64,000 nucleotides of DNA from Fluviicola sp. (GTDB taxonomy: Bacteria; Bacteroidota; Bacteroidia; Flavobacteriales_D; Crocinitomicaceae): the NCBI RefSeq assembly GCF_039596395.1, contig NZ_JBCNJT010000001.1:372001-436000 (forward strand), read 5' to 3'. The notes under the pieces are model-generated. The model searched no databases, was not told the origin of the DNA, and was given only the letters and a program-made list of their open reading frames with translations. How positions within the stretch are numbered: the first letter of the stretch is position 1; every line of letters begins with the position of its first letter. Shown one piece after another: positions 17,714 through 26,125 of this stretch. The translations under genes and the position numbers were made by a program.

Positions 17714-18856
17714 ATGAACATCATTCTTCACGACAACGAATTGCACCTGCGTTTTGCGCCATTAACACTAACGCGCCCTGTTGGTGATTTGAGGGTTGGA
17801 ATTCTGACCAATAAAGAGCGGTGGGAAAAATGGATCCCGGAAGCGACGGTTTCTTTCGAGACGGAAAAATACATTTCCAAAAAGTTTCCGCGGATTTCAG
17901 GGAAAGCAGAAATCGAAGTCAACGCAGCGATTATTCCTACGGAAGCCATTGCAGCGGCAGTGGTACTCCTGGAAGATAACCAGGTGTTGGTTTCGGAAGA
18001 TACCTGGATTGCCAGAAGAGGAGACGGAAAGCAAAAGATCAAATGGACGGAACAACATCCGCTGGAACTGACTCAGCGCTGGGATTTGTTCCAAAAGAAC
18101 GACGAGATCCTGGTTGCCGACTATTTCTTACTGACAGGTGGCAGGGAATCACAATACATTTCACATTCAAACACGATTATCGGAGATCCGTCACTGGTTT
18201 TCCTGGAAGCAGGAGCATCGGTGGAAGGATCGTTTTTAAATACCACAGCAGGTCCTATCTATATTGCCGCAGATGCCGAAGTGATGGAAGGTTCCATGAT
18301 CCGCGGGCCATTCTCACTGGGAGAACACGCAGTGGTGAAAATGGGAGCTAAAATTTACGGAGCAACCACCATCGGGCCGTTTTGCAAAGTCGGAGGTGAA
18401 ATCTCGAATTGTGTGTTCCAGGGATATTCCAACAAGGGGCATGACGGATTCTTAGGAAATTCATTGATTGGTGAATGGTGTAATTTCGGTGCCGACAGCA
18501 ACACTTCCAATCTGAAGAACAACTATTCCATGATTCGAACCTGGTCTTATGAACAGGGTGCCGATGTGGAAACCGGTTTGCAGTTTATGGGAGTTTGTAT
18601 GGGCGATCACAGCAAATGCGCTATCAATACGATGTTCAATACGGCAACGGTAGTCGGGGTTTCCTGCAATATCTTCGGTGGTGAATTCCCGAAAAAATTC
18701 ATTCCGTCCTTCTCCTGGGGCGCTGTAAACGGAACAGATCTCTTCGACCTGAAAAAAGCAAAAGATGCTGCAAATGCCATGATGGACCGACGCGGTCTGG
18801 AACTCACGGAAGGCGATCACTACATATTCGATTACCTGGCGAAGCACGGTGGATAA
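17714..18856 (+). CDS. GlmU-like sugar nucleotidyl/acetyltransferase (Bacteroidota type)
   Basis: A 380-residue protein. The N-terminal part (1-150) is a divergent nucleotidyltransferase-like domain without the standard LxAGxGTRM loop. From about residue 155 onward, imperfect hexapeptide repeats form a left-handed beta-helix (VFLEAGASVEGS, IYIAADAEVMEG, AVVKMGAKIYGA), ending in a conserved block GGEFPKKFIPSFSWG. This is the alternative GlmU-type family of Bacteroidota, proposed to make UDP-GlcNAc for peptidoglycan and LPS. The function is inferred by family naming; the specific reaction has less support than for classical GlmU. Start ATG gives MNIILHDNE. Confidence 0.75.
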   Translation: MNIILHDNELHLRFAPLTLTRPVGDLRVGILTNKERWEKWIPEATVSFETEKYISKKFPRISGKAEIEVNAAIIPTEAIAAAVVLLEDNQVLVSEDTWIARRGDGKQKIKWTEQHPLELTQRWDLFQKNDEILVADYFLLTGGRESQYISHSNTIIGDPSLVFLEAGASVEGSFLNTTAGPIYIAADAEVMEGSMIRGPFSLGEHAVVKMGAKIYGATTIGPFCKVGGEISNCVFQGYSNKGHDGFLGNSLIGEWCNFGADSNTSNLKNNYSMIRTWSYEQGADVETGLQFMGVCMGDHSKCAINTMFNTATVVGVSCNIFGGEFPKKFIPSFSWGAVNGTDLFDLKKAKDAANAMMDRRGLELTEGDHYIFDYLAKHGG

Positions 18857-19007
18857 CGGGCGTTATGACCGTTTAATCAATCACAGGTACACTTCAATCC
18901 TTCAATCCTGATTTAGCGTCAGGAATCCGCATGATCCGCCAACGCTTTCTCAATGACACCCGTTTGCCCTTATAAGCAAACATGTTTAACTACTAAATAA
19001 TGTCATT

Positions 19008-21863
19008 ATGAGAATAATTTCTACCTGTCTCGTTCTGTTAATAAGTGGATTTGCTTTTTCCCAATTTAACAGAACCTTTATGCATGGAACTGCAACAAGC
19101 GGCAATGCGGCTTTTTCAAGTTTCAGTTACTTCGATTCCCAGAACAAGATAAACCTGGCAAGTTTATCCGCTGTAGGTTCCGGACAAATCAAGATTTCAA
19201 CACAGCGCATCTCCGATCTGGGTGATGTGGAGGCTTTTGATCAGCGATCATACGCTGTGACGCTGCCCGGAACTATTCAGAATGTCGTACTCCTGACTGT
19301 CATAGAGCAAGGAAATGAATTGTATTATGCGTTGGAAGTCGGGACTTCTTCTTCCATGAAACTGATCTGGTTGAAGGTCAACAAGACCACCGGTGCATTA
19401 ATCAATTCCGTGACCAGTACGAGCAGTTACCGGCTTTCTTATTTTGAACCGAAACTGATCGGGAACGAATTAGTTACTTACGCACTTATAAATACGGGTG
19501 GTTTCGTGCGTGTAGCGGTAAATGCCGGTACTTTTAACCTTCCAACGGAAGAAGTGGTGGATGCTACCATTTCAACTACAGTTACACCGACAAATATTCT
19601 GAATGCCGGTTACAAAAGCGGTAATCTCTTTGTAGTAAACGGATTGGAGAAGATCGTTTGCAGTATAGGAGTGCCTACAGCCGTGCTTTACACCAGAACA
19701 GCCGCGAATACCTATACCAGTGTAACATCCGGTATTACAACAACGCGTTCGGTAAGTTCTTTTTTAGTTGACCCGACTACAATCGGAATTACAAATGGTG
19801 CGAATATCGAACATTACAACGCTGCCGGAGCAATGACCAATAGCGGTGTTTTTGTGTCGCCTTCCGGTGCAAATGCCAGCCAGGTTGAGTTTGTGAATAA
19901 CAGATACCACCTTTTCTACAAGTACAATAATGCTTTCAAAGGCATTTTCTTTCTGGCAGATCAGTCGTTCAACTTTATTGATTCGGTAAGAACTACGAAT
20001 ATCATTTATCACATTGTTAAAAGAGGTGCTGACGGAGTGGTGCTTACAGGATCGAATGACACAAAAGGCTTGTCACTTGACCTGGAGAATAATCCGATGC
20101 AGGGAAGAGCGGCTTATTGCGAGTTTTATAAAAACCGTCCGGTGTTGCAGCGAGAAGAGTACGAAACTCCTATCCAGGCAGGATACAATTTAAGAGCCTC
20201 CATCGGTTTGGGTACCAAAGTAATCACTAGCCCTGATAACCTTTCCGGAGCAACCTACAATGGGATTTCCGCTTGTTATAACCTCAGTGAAAGCTTTGTA
20301 GGATTTATCGGGAACGATACCATTGCAAATGCCGAATCCGGTTTCAACGAGCAATACCACGAACTTCCCGGCCCGTATACCACAAGTTCCATGTACGACG
20401 AGGTTCTGGAAGCAAAATACAACCGTCCTTACCATGTGAGCCTTCAAATGATCGAAGATCACATTGATTCCCTGCAATCAGGATCGTCCAGCTATGTTCC
20501 GGTATGGCAGATCAGAAACTGGCCTGCACACGGAAATACCGCTTTAGGGCAGGAAGCAGATCTCGCACCTTTCGTAGATGTGAACAGTAACGGAACTTAT
20601 GAACCGCTTCAGGGAGATTATCCGAGCATTTATGGAAATGATTGCGTGTTCAGTATCACACATTACAGAACAAACGGAAATGCAGCGAAAGCAGTTGAGT
20701 TCCACAGCTACGTGTATACGGAAGCATGTGATACTTCGGAAACTTTTGAGAATGTACTGATGCGAAAAATCCAAGTGTATTCCCGCGGAGCTGAAATTGA
20801 TTCCATGTTCTTCGGTGGGCGTTTTGACGGCGATTTAGGAAATTATAACGACGATTATTTCGGAACGAAAGTCGATTTAGGATTGGTATACAATTACAAC
20901 GCAGACCTGAACGATGAAGACAATGCAGGCCGCCGCGGTTTTCACGATACCATTCCTGCACAGGGAATCATGGTGTTGAAAGGATTCAAACAGGCAAACG
21001 ACGGATTGGATAACGGAATCGGTTTGATGCCGGGTGAATCTGTAAACGGTTACGGATACAACGATGGAGTTACAGACAACGAGTATGAAGGATTGTATGC
21101 TTCTTCCATTTACACAGGAACGAACGCAGCCCCTGCTGTATCAGATCCTTCAAATACCGGGGACTTACACCATATCCTGAACGGGTATTTCCGGTTCGGT
21201 GATCCTATGTATTATGGAGGGATAGGTTTTCCGGGAAGTCCGGGTGTGACCGCTGTCCAAACCAAGTATTTGTATTCCGGTTATCAGGACCCGAACCATT
21301 TCGGAACAGAAGGAATTGATCCAGGATTTGATAACTGGTCAGAATATGAACCGACTGGTCCTGGATCAACTGCAAATCCGGGTGGAGATCGCCGCGGAGG
21401 ATATTCTTTCGGGAAAGCAGCTTTAGGCAACGGCGAATCTTTCGAATTGGATTACGCATACCTGATCAAAAGCGAAGGCGTACAAACCGCCGCTATTTTC
21501 GATCCTGTAAATGCATTATTCGCAAAAGCAACGGCTGTCAGAAACGCTTTCTTAAGCAACGAAGGACCATGTGGGATCGACTTTGGTACCGTTCCGGAAG
21601 ATTTGGGAGTGGAAGAAAGCATGATCAATGGGGATTCCTATACGGTTTACCCGAATCCAACTACCGGTTCTGTGCGCATCAACGGAATTTCAGAAGCAGG
21701 AGCAACCATTCATGTGTTTGATATCAACGGAAAATTGCTTCAAACAATATCCGGTTATCAAACCATGCAGGAGATTGACCTGAGCGGTTTGGATGGAAAC
21801 CTGTTCATCATCCGAATTACTGACGGTTCCAAATATTCGCAAAAAAGAGTTGTGAAACACTAA
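19008..21863 (+). CDS. Large secreted protein with T9SS type A sorting domain
   Basis: A 951-residue exported protein. The signal peptide ends at about residue 18 (SGFAFSQ). The body is rich in Ser, Thr, Asn and Gly with beta-strand character and acidic calcium-site-like stretches such as DVNSNGTYEPLQGDYPS. The C-terminus (about 875-951) is a T9SS type A domain: VYPNPTTGSV, an IHVFDINGKLL strand, and a basic tail ending KRVVKH. The protein is therefore predicted to cross the outer membrane through the type IX system and be released or anchored on the surface. No catalytic domain is recognised; adhesin or structural roles are guesses. A terminator follows at 21906. Confidence 0.85.
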   Translation: MRIISTCLVLLISGFAFSQFNRTFMHGTATSGNAAFSSFSYFDSQNKINLASLSAVGSGQIKISTQRISDLGDVEAFDQRSYAVTLPGTIQNVVLLTVIEQGNELYYALEVGTSSSMKLIWLKVNKTTGALINSVTSTSSYRLSYFEPKLIGNELVTYALINTGGFVRVAVNAGTFNLPTEEVVDATISTTVTPTNILNAGYKSGNLFVVNGLEKIVCSIGVPTAVLYTRTAANTYTSVTSGITTTRSVSSFLVDPTTIGITNGANIEHYNAAGAMTNSGVFVSPSGANASQVEFVNNRYHLFYKYNNAFKGIFFLADQSFNFIDSVRTTNIIYHIVKRGADGVVLTGSNDTKGLSLDLENNPMQGRAAYCEFYKNRPVLQREEYETPIQAGYNLRASIGLGTKVITSPDNLSGATYNGISACYNLSESFVGFIGNDTIANAESGFNEQYHELPGPYTTSSMYDEVLEAKYNRPYHVSLQMIEDHIDSLQSGSSSYVPVWQIRNWPAHGNTALGQEADLAPFVDVNSNGTYEPLQGDYPSIYGNDCVFSITHYRTNGNAAKAVEFHSYVYTEACDTSETFENVLMRKIQVYSRGAEIDSMFFGGRFDGDLGNYNDDYFGTKVDLGLVYNYNADLNDEDNAGRRGFHDTIPAQGIMVLKGFKQANDGLDNGIGLMPGESVNGYGYNDGVTDNEYEGLYASSIYTGTNAAPAVSDPSNTGDLHHILNGYFRFGDPMYYGGIGFPGSPGVTAVQTKYLYSGYQDPNHFGTEGIDPGFDNWSEYEPTGPGSTANPGGDRRGGYSFGKAALGNGESFELDYAYLIKSEGVQTAAIFDPVNALFAKATAVRNAFLSNEGPCGIDFGTVPEDLGVEESMINGDSYTVYPNPTTGSVRINGISEAGATIHVFDINGKLLQTISGYQTMQEIDLSGLDGNLFIIRITDGSKYSQKRVVKH

Positions 21864-21905
21864 GTGTTAAGTGACTGAGCCTAGTCGAAGTCACCCTGGA
21901 ATTAA

Positions 21906-21936
21906 AACCCATTCGTCATCCGGCGGATGGGTTTTT
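21906..21936 (+). terminator. Terminator after T9SS cargo gene
   Basis: AACCCATTCG and CGGATGGGTT pair (one G-T) around an eight-base loop, followed by TTTTTG. Confidence 0.7.
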
Positions 21937-21993
21937 GTTTATAATTCGTTGATTAATTCAGGATTTGAAGCTCCTGCTTTCGGAATAAGAAAC

Positions 21994-22001
21994 TAGATTT
22001 G
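21994..22001 (+). promoter_or_regulatory. -7 element TAGATTTG of nrtR, overlapping a TTGCGTA half-site
   Basis: An exact TAnnTTTG match 24 bases before the nrtR ATG at 22026. The motif TTGCGTA begins inside it (21999). The same heptamer forms the arms of the palindrome downstream of nrtR, so autoregulation is plausible. Confidence 0.45.
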
Positions 22002-22025
22002 CGTACAGGACACACATTCTTTTTT

Positions 22026-22718
22026 ATGAAGCTTGATCAAAACATAAAAGTAGCTGTAGACGCCATTGTTTTCGGGTATTCCGGGAATAAACTAAGCGTG
22101 TTGCTCATCAAGCAAAAATTTGGTGTCATGAAACAGCAATGGGCTTTGGTAGGCGGTTTTGTAAAGGACGATGAATCCTTGTCTGCAGCTGTAAAACGGG
22201 AACTCCAGGAAGAAGCGGGAATAGAAGTGAACTTCCTGGAACAACTTTATACCTTCGGAGACAATATTCGCCGCGACCCGCGTTTCCGGGTCATTTCAGT
22301 GGCCTATTTTGCTTTGGTAAATCCTGCCCAGTTCCAGGTAAAAGCAGATACCGATGCGGAGGATGCGCAATGGTTCCCGATCGATGAACTTCCCGATTTG
22401 GCTTACGATCATAGGGAAATTGTAGAAACGGCCATTCAACGGTTGAAAAATAAAGTGACCTACCAACCGATCGGGTTCGGGTTACTTCCGGATGAATTTC
22501 TATTCTCCGAATTGGAAAACCTGTATTGCACGATCCTCAACCGGGAAATAGACCGCCGGAATTTCCGGAAGAAAATCCTAAGCTTCGGATTTGTAGAAGA
22601 AACAGACCGGTTTGCCAGTAAAAAGAGCGGACGCCCGGCAAAATTATTTCGATTTAATGCGTTAAAATACAACGAGTTAATTGCAAATGGAATACACTTT
22701 GAAATTAATTTTGCGTAA
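22026..22718 (+). CDS. nrtR: NrtR-type Nudix transcriptional regulator of NAD metabolism
   Basis: A 230-residue protein with an N-terminal Nudix domain and a C-terminal winged-helix domain ending FRFNALKYNELIANGIHFEI. The Nudix box is complete: GGFVKDDESLSAAVKRE followed by LQEEAGI. NrtR proteins repress NAD synthesis genes and sense ADP-ribose-type ligands through the Nudix fold. The ATG at 22026 (MKLDQNIKVAVD) is chosen over an upstream TTG because family members start near here and the upstream piece overlaps promoter sequence. The next two genes supply PRPP and NMN, which supports the assignment strongly. A perfect palindrome overlaps its stop codon. Because the Nudix box is intact, residual hydrolase activity is possible. 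Confidence 0.85.
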   Translation: MKLDQNIKVAVDAIVFGYSGNKLSVLLIKQKFGVMKQQWALVGGFVKDDESLSAAVKRELQEEAGIEVNFLEQLYTFGDNIRRDPRFRVISVAYFALVNPAQFQVKADTDAEDAQWFPIDELPDLAYDHREIVETAIQRLKNKVTYQPIGFGLLPDEFLFSELENLYCTILNREIDRRNFRKKILSFGFVEETDRFASKKSGRPAKLFRFNALKYNELIANGIHFEINFA

Positions 22719-22731
22719 TTTTTACGCAAAA
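22709..22731. promoter_or_regulatory. Perfect palindrome, probable NrtR operator
   Basis: Arms TTTTGCGTAA and TTACGCAAAA (10 bases each, perfect) around TTT. It overlaps the nrtR stop codon and ends three bases before the -33 TTG of the NAD-salvage promoter. NrtR binds palindromes of about 21 bases in other bacteria; the match to this protein is inferred from context and from extra TTGCGTA half-sites nearby. Confidence 0.7.
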
Positions 22732-22734
22732 TAC

Positions 22735-22765
22735 TTGCTAAATCAATGCGTGTATTTTATATTTG
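22735..22765 (+). promoter_or_regulatory. Promoter of prs-nadV, TTG-N20-TATATTTG
   Basis: TTG at 22735-22737 and TATATTTG at 22758-22765. The -7 element runs into TTGCGTAAA (22763 onward), a copy of the operator half-site. A repressor bound at either site would block polymerase. Confidence 0.65.
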
Positions 22766-22791
22766 CGTAAAAAGAACACAAATTAAAATCT

Positions 22792-23631
22792 ATGATACTC
22801 AATCTCGACAAAAATTTCAAACCGCTTGAGGGCAAAGAAATTGAATTCCAGGTATTCACTTTTGCAGGTGGAGAACCGCACATCAAGATCAACCCGGATT
22901 TTGACACCACACAAGCGGTAACGGTAACACATCGCCTGAATTCCTTCCACGATTTGGGAATTTTATGCCTGGCAGCAGATGCATTACAGCGTATGGAACT
23001 GGAATTGGCCCAATTAATCATTCCTTATTTTCCGGCAGCGCGCCAGGACCGGGTGATGATCAAAGGTGAACCGCTTTCCGTGAAAGTTTATGCAGACATC
23101 ATCAACGGATTGGGTTTCAAAAAAGTAACCGTTTTCGATGCACATTCCGAAGTAACACCGGCCTTATTAAACAAATGTGATGCTGTTCCGAATCACCGGT
23201 TTATCGCCGAAGTAATCAAACAAATCGGGAAAGAACCGTTATTGATTTCTCCGGATGGAGGAGCTTTGAAGAAAATTTACAAAGTATCCGAATTCCTGAA
23301 CGGGCTGGATGTAGTGGAATGCAGCAAACACCGCGATGTAAAAACCGGGAAACTGGAAGGCTTCAAAGTCTATTCCGATGACCTGGGCGGTCGTGATTGT
23401 TTGGTGGTGGACGACATTTGCGACGGCGGCGGTACATTCATGGGGCTGGCACAGGAACTGAAGAAAAAGAATGCCGGGAAATTGTACCTGGCGGTCAGTC
23501 ACGGAATTTTCAGCAAAGGAGTAGCGGACCTGGCAAACTATTTCGATCGTATTTTCACTACCGATTCTTTCAAGGAACTGGAGCATCCGAATATGACCCA
23601 AATCAAATTAAATCAAACTATTTTATCTTAA
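22792..23631 (+). CDS. prs: Ribose-phosphate pyrophosphokinase-like protein of NAD salvage
   Basis: A 279-residue protein of the PRPP synthetase family, which makes 5-phosphoribosyl 1-pyrophosphate from ribose 5-phosphate and ATP. Visible are YFPAARQDRV (equivalent of the YxxYARQDR ATP loop) and the PRPP-binding loop CLVVDDICDGGGTF (residues 203-216). It is shorter and more divergent than the housekeeping Prs (about 310 residues), so it is probably a dedicated paralogue feeding the NAMPT encoded 13 bases downstream. Such prs-nadV pairs also occur in phages. It is preceded by the NrtR operator and promoter. Confidence 0.85.
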   Translation: MILNLDKNFKPLEGKEIEFQVFTFAGGEPHIKINPDFDTTQAVTVTHRLNSFHDLGILCLAADALQRMELELAQLIIPYFPAARQDRVMIKGEPLSVKVYADIINGLGFKKVTVFDAHSEVTPALLNKCDAVPNHRFIAEVIKQIGKEPLLISPDGGALKKIYKVSEFLNGLDVVECSKHRDVKTGKLEGFKVYSDDLGGRDCLVVDDICDGGGTFMGLAQELKKKNAGKLYLAVSHGIFSKGVADLANYFDRIFTTDSFKELEHPNMTQIKLNQTILS

Positions 23632-23644
23632 AAAATCAATCGAT

Positions 23645-25120
23645 ATGAATCCTTTATTATTAACAGACGGGTATAAAGTAGACCACAGAAGACAATATCC
23701 GACCGGAACAACTTTGGTGTATTCCAACTGGACTCCCCGAAAAAGCAGGCTGGACGGAGTAAACGAAGTGGTTTTCTTCGGTTTGCAATACTTCATCAAA
23801 AAATACATTTTGGAAGATTTTGAAGAACATTTCTTCAAACAACCGAAGGAAAAAGTACTGGCGCAATACGAGCGACGCATCAACAATTACCTGGGAGAAA
23901 ACCAGGTCGGGACGAAACACATTGCAGACCTGCACGATTTGGGATACATTCCGATGGTGATCAAAGCATTGCCAGAAGGAGCAATCGTTCCGATGAAAGT
24001 GCCGATGTTTACGATGTATAATACGTTGCCGGATTTCTTCTGGCTGACGAATTACTTCGAAACCCTGGTTTCAGCAGTTGTTTGGATGCCATGTACTTCT
24101 GCAACTCTGGCAAGACAATACCGTCTGATCCTCGATAAATTTGCTGCTGAAACATCTTCTATGCCGGAATTTGTAGACTGGCAGGGACACGATTTCTCCA
24201 TGCGCGGAATGGCAGGTATTGAAGCGGCTTTAATCTCAGGAATGGGACATTTGACCAGTTTCACAGGAACAGATACCATTCCGGCCATTGAAACATTGGA
24301 GCACTATTACGGTGCGGATTCTAATAAAGAACTCATCGGAGGATCCGTTTCAGCAACGGAACACAGTGTGATGTGCATGGGAACGATTGAAGATGAGATC
24401 GGAACGTTCAGAAGATTGATTTGCGACGTATACCCGAAAGGAATCGTATCCATCGTTTCCGATACCTGGGATTTGTGGAAAGTACTGACAAATTACCTGC
24501 CTCAATTGAAAAATGAGATTCTGGGGCGTGAAGGAAAAGTAGTGATCCGCCCTGACAGCGGTGATCCGGTAGATATCATTTGTGGAAATCCGGAAGGGAA
24601 AACGGAGTACGAACGCAAAGGAGTCGTGGAATTATTGTGGGATACATTCGGTGGCCAAACCAATGAAAAAGGATTCAAAGAACTGGATCCGCATATCGGT
24701 GCAATTTACGGGGACAGCATCACAACCACGCGGGCCACACACATTTGTGAGCGCTTGAAAGCCAAAGGATTTGCATCTACGAATGTGGTTCTTGGAATCG
24801 GTTCTTACACGTACCAATACAATACACGTGATACGTTCGGGTTTGCCATGAAAGCAACTTACGGAGAAGTAAACGGAGTAGGGCGAGAGATCTTCAAAGC
24901 TCCGGTTACGGACGATGGAACGAAAAAATCTGCCAAAGGATTGATGAAAGTGGAATTCACAAACGGCACTTATGTTTTACAGGACCAGGTAAGCTGGGAA
25001 GAAGAAAAACAGGGAGCATTGAAAGAAGTGTTCAGAGACGGAAAATTACTGGTAGACCAATCTTTGGCAGAAGTCAGAGAACGGGTGAAAGAATCAACGA
25101 CTGTTTCTGAGAAAATCTGA
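23645..25120 (+). CDS. nadV: Nicotinamide phosphoribosyltransferase
   Basis: A 491-residue cytoplasmic enzyme that joins nicotinamide and PRPP to give NMN, the first salvage step to NAD. Near the N-terminus LLTDGYKVDHRRQYP is the NAMPT signature with the substrate-contacting Asp and Tyr; SGMGHLTSFTGTD and VIRPDSGDPVDI are the phosphate-binding region; SKKSAKGLMKVEF-like sequence closes the fold. The length matches the animal and bacterial NAMPT family, longer than NAPRT. It forms a two-gene operon with the PRPP synthetase gene under likely NrtR control. A terminator follows. Adenylylation of NMN to NAD must be done by an enzyme encoded elsewhere. Confidence 0.92.
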   Translation: MNPLLLTDGYKVDHRRQYPTGTTLVYSNWTPRKSRLDGVNEVVFFGLQYFIKKYILEDFEEHFFKQPKEKVLAQYERRINNYLGENQVGTKHIADLHDLGYIPMVIKALPEGAIVPMKVPMFTMYNTLPDFFWLTNYFETLVSAVVWMPCTSATLARQYRLILDKFAAETSSMPEFVDWQGHDFSMRGMAGIEAALISGMGHLTSFTGTDTIPAIETLEHYYGADSNKELIGGSVSATEHSVMCMGTIEDEIGTFRRLICDVYPKGIVSIVSDTWDLWKVLTNYLPQLKNEILGREGKVVIRPDSGDPVDIICGNPEGKTEYERKGVVELLWDTFGGQTNEKGFKELDPHIGAIYGDSITTTRATHICERLKAKGFASTNVVLGIGSYTYQYNTRDTFGFAMKATYGEVNGVGREIFKAPVTDDGTKKSAKGLMKVEFTNGTYVLQDQVSWEEEKQGALKEVFRDGKLLVDQSLAEVRERVKESTTVSEKI

Positions 25121-25146
25121 AAAAACTGAAATATCTTTCAGGAATG

Positions 25147-25176
25147 AAAAGCTGTCTCTGTGTGGGGCAGCTTTTT
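25147..25176 (+). terminator. Terminator after nadV
   Basis: AAAAGCTG pairs with CAGCTTTT around a 13-base loop, then TTTAG. It ends the NAD-salvage operon. Confidence 0.7.
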
Positions 25177-25219
25177 AGTTTTAGGTTCCTGTAGTATCTT
25201 CGCATGAAATCAGTTCAGC

Positions 25220-25426
25220 ATGAAAAAAGAATACTGGGATGTAAGCGATGAGCAAGTCATAGAGAAAACAGGTAAACCCATTTCTTTTTGGATGGAAACC
25301 CTGAAAGATTTCAAGGCGGAAGAAAAGAAGTCGAATGAAGTGGTGGCATTCCTTCAGGAAATGCACGCTGTTCCTCGTTATTGGGCACGGACTTTAACGA
25401 CTCATTACCTGAAAGGCCTTGAATGA
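25220..25426 (+). CDS. Small DUF4287-like protein
   Basis: A 68-residue soluble protein. The segment EKTGKPISFWMETLKDF, then NEVVAFLQEMHAVPRYWART resembles the DUF4287 family, which has KTGK and a later tryptophan-containing helix. No function is known to me. It lies between the NAD-salvage operon and an OmpA-like gene. The family call is from memory and tentative; the frame is supported by normal composition and a start 22 bases after a good spacer. Confidence 0.6.
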   Translation: MKKEYWDVSDEQVIEKTGKPISFWMETLKDFKAEEKKSNEVVAFLQEMHAVPRYWARTLTTHYLKGLE

Positions 25427-25464
25427 TAATCGTTTACTTTTCGGGAAAGAAGACATGCATAAGT

Positions 25465-25953
25465 ATGAAAAGATTCATGTGTACGTTATTGTGCTTTTGG
25501 TTTGCTTTTACTGCTAATTCCCAAAAGAACTTTCATTTTTCCGATTCCACCTTTACTTTGGGCCAGAAACACATATTAACGGATGTGCGTTACGCATTGG
25601 GCGGCTACAACCAATTGCTGGTAACAGATAGTCTGATGTTGTCCCAGTTGGATAGCGTGGTACAATTTTTAGAAAAGAACAATACGATCACTGTTGAGAT
25701 CGGCGTTCACACGGATCATAGAGGATCGGATACCTCGAATGCAAGAATCACTCAGTTTCGTGCCGAATCCGTTCGCAATTATTTAATAGCACGCGGAATT
25801 CCTTCTCTAAGAATTACTGCCAAAGGGTATGGCGAAAGTCAGTTGGTTGTTCCTTCGGAAGAAATCGAAAAATACCGGAAAACCGATAAGAAAACCTACG
25901 AAGCTCTGCATCAGCGGAACAGAAGAACCGAATTAAAGATTACAGGAATTTGA
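25465..25953 (+). CDS. OmpA-family periplasmic protein
   Basis: A 162-residue exported protein. The start at 25465 (MKRFMCTLLCFWFAFTANSQ) is chosen because it begins the signal peptide; an upstream in-frame start would spoil it. The mature part is one OmpA C-terminal peptidoglycan-binding domain: VEIGVHTDHRGSDTSNARIT, then RAESVRNYLIARGI and RITAKGYGESQ, and the NRRTELKI end. These domains bind diaminopimelate of peptidoglycan and tether the outer membrane. It has no beta-barrel or TPR partner domain, which makes it one of the smallest forms. Confidence 0.85.
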   Translation: MKRFMCTLLCFWFAFTANSQKNFHFSDSTFTLGQKHILTDVRYALGGYNQLLVTDSLMLSQLDSVVQFLEKNNTITVEIGVHTDHRGSDTSNARITQFRAESVRNYLIARGIPSLRITAKGYGESQLVVPSEEIEKYRKTDKKTYEALHQRNRRTELKITGI

Positions 25954-26025
25954 TTTCAACAGTTTCCGGAATTGTCGTAATTTATAGTTCGTAAATGACT
26001 ATGTCAAATCGTCAGGGAATTTGAA

Positions 26026-26041
26026 TTGGCACAGCTCTTGC
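26026..26041 (+). promoter_or_regulatory. Sigma-54-like promoter upstream of lon
   Basis: TTGGCAC-AGCTC-TTGC gives TGGCAC, five bases, TTGC, the standard -24/-12 arrangement of sigma-54 promoters. It is on the lon strand, 85 bases before the start codon. No activator site was identified. Confidence 0.5.
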
Positions 26042-26125
26042 CAAACCCTATCGTCTGCGTTTTTTTAGTGAATGAATGAAATTCATTTATAAGAACAATG
26101 ACATTTTGACGTTAAATACACATAC

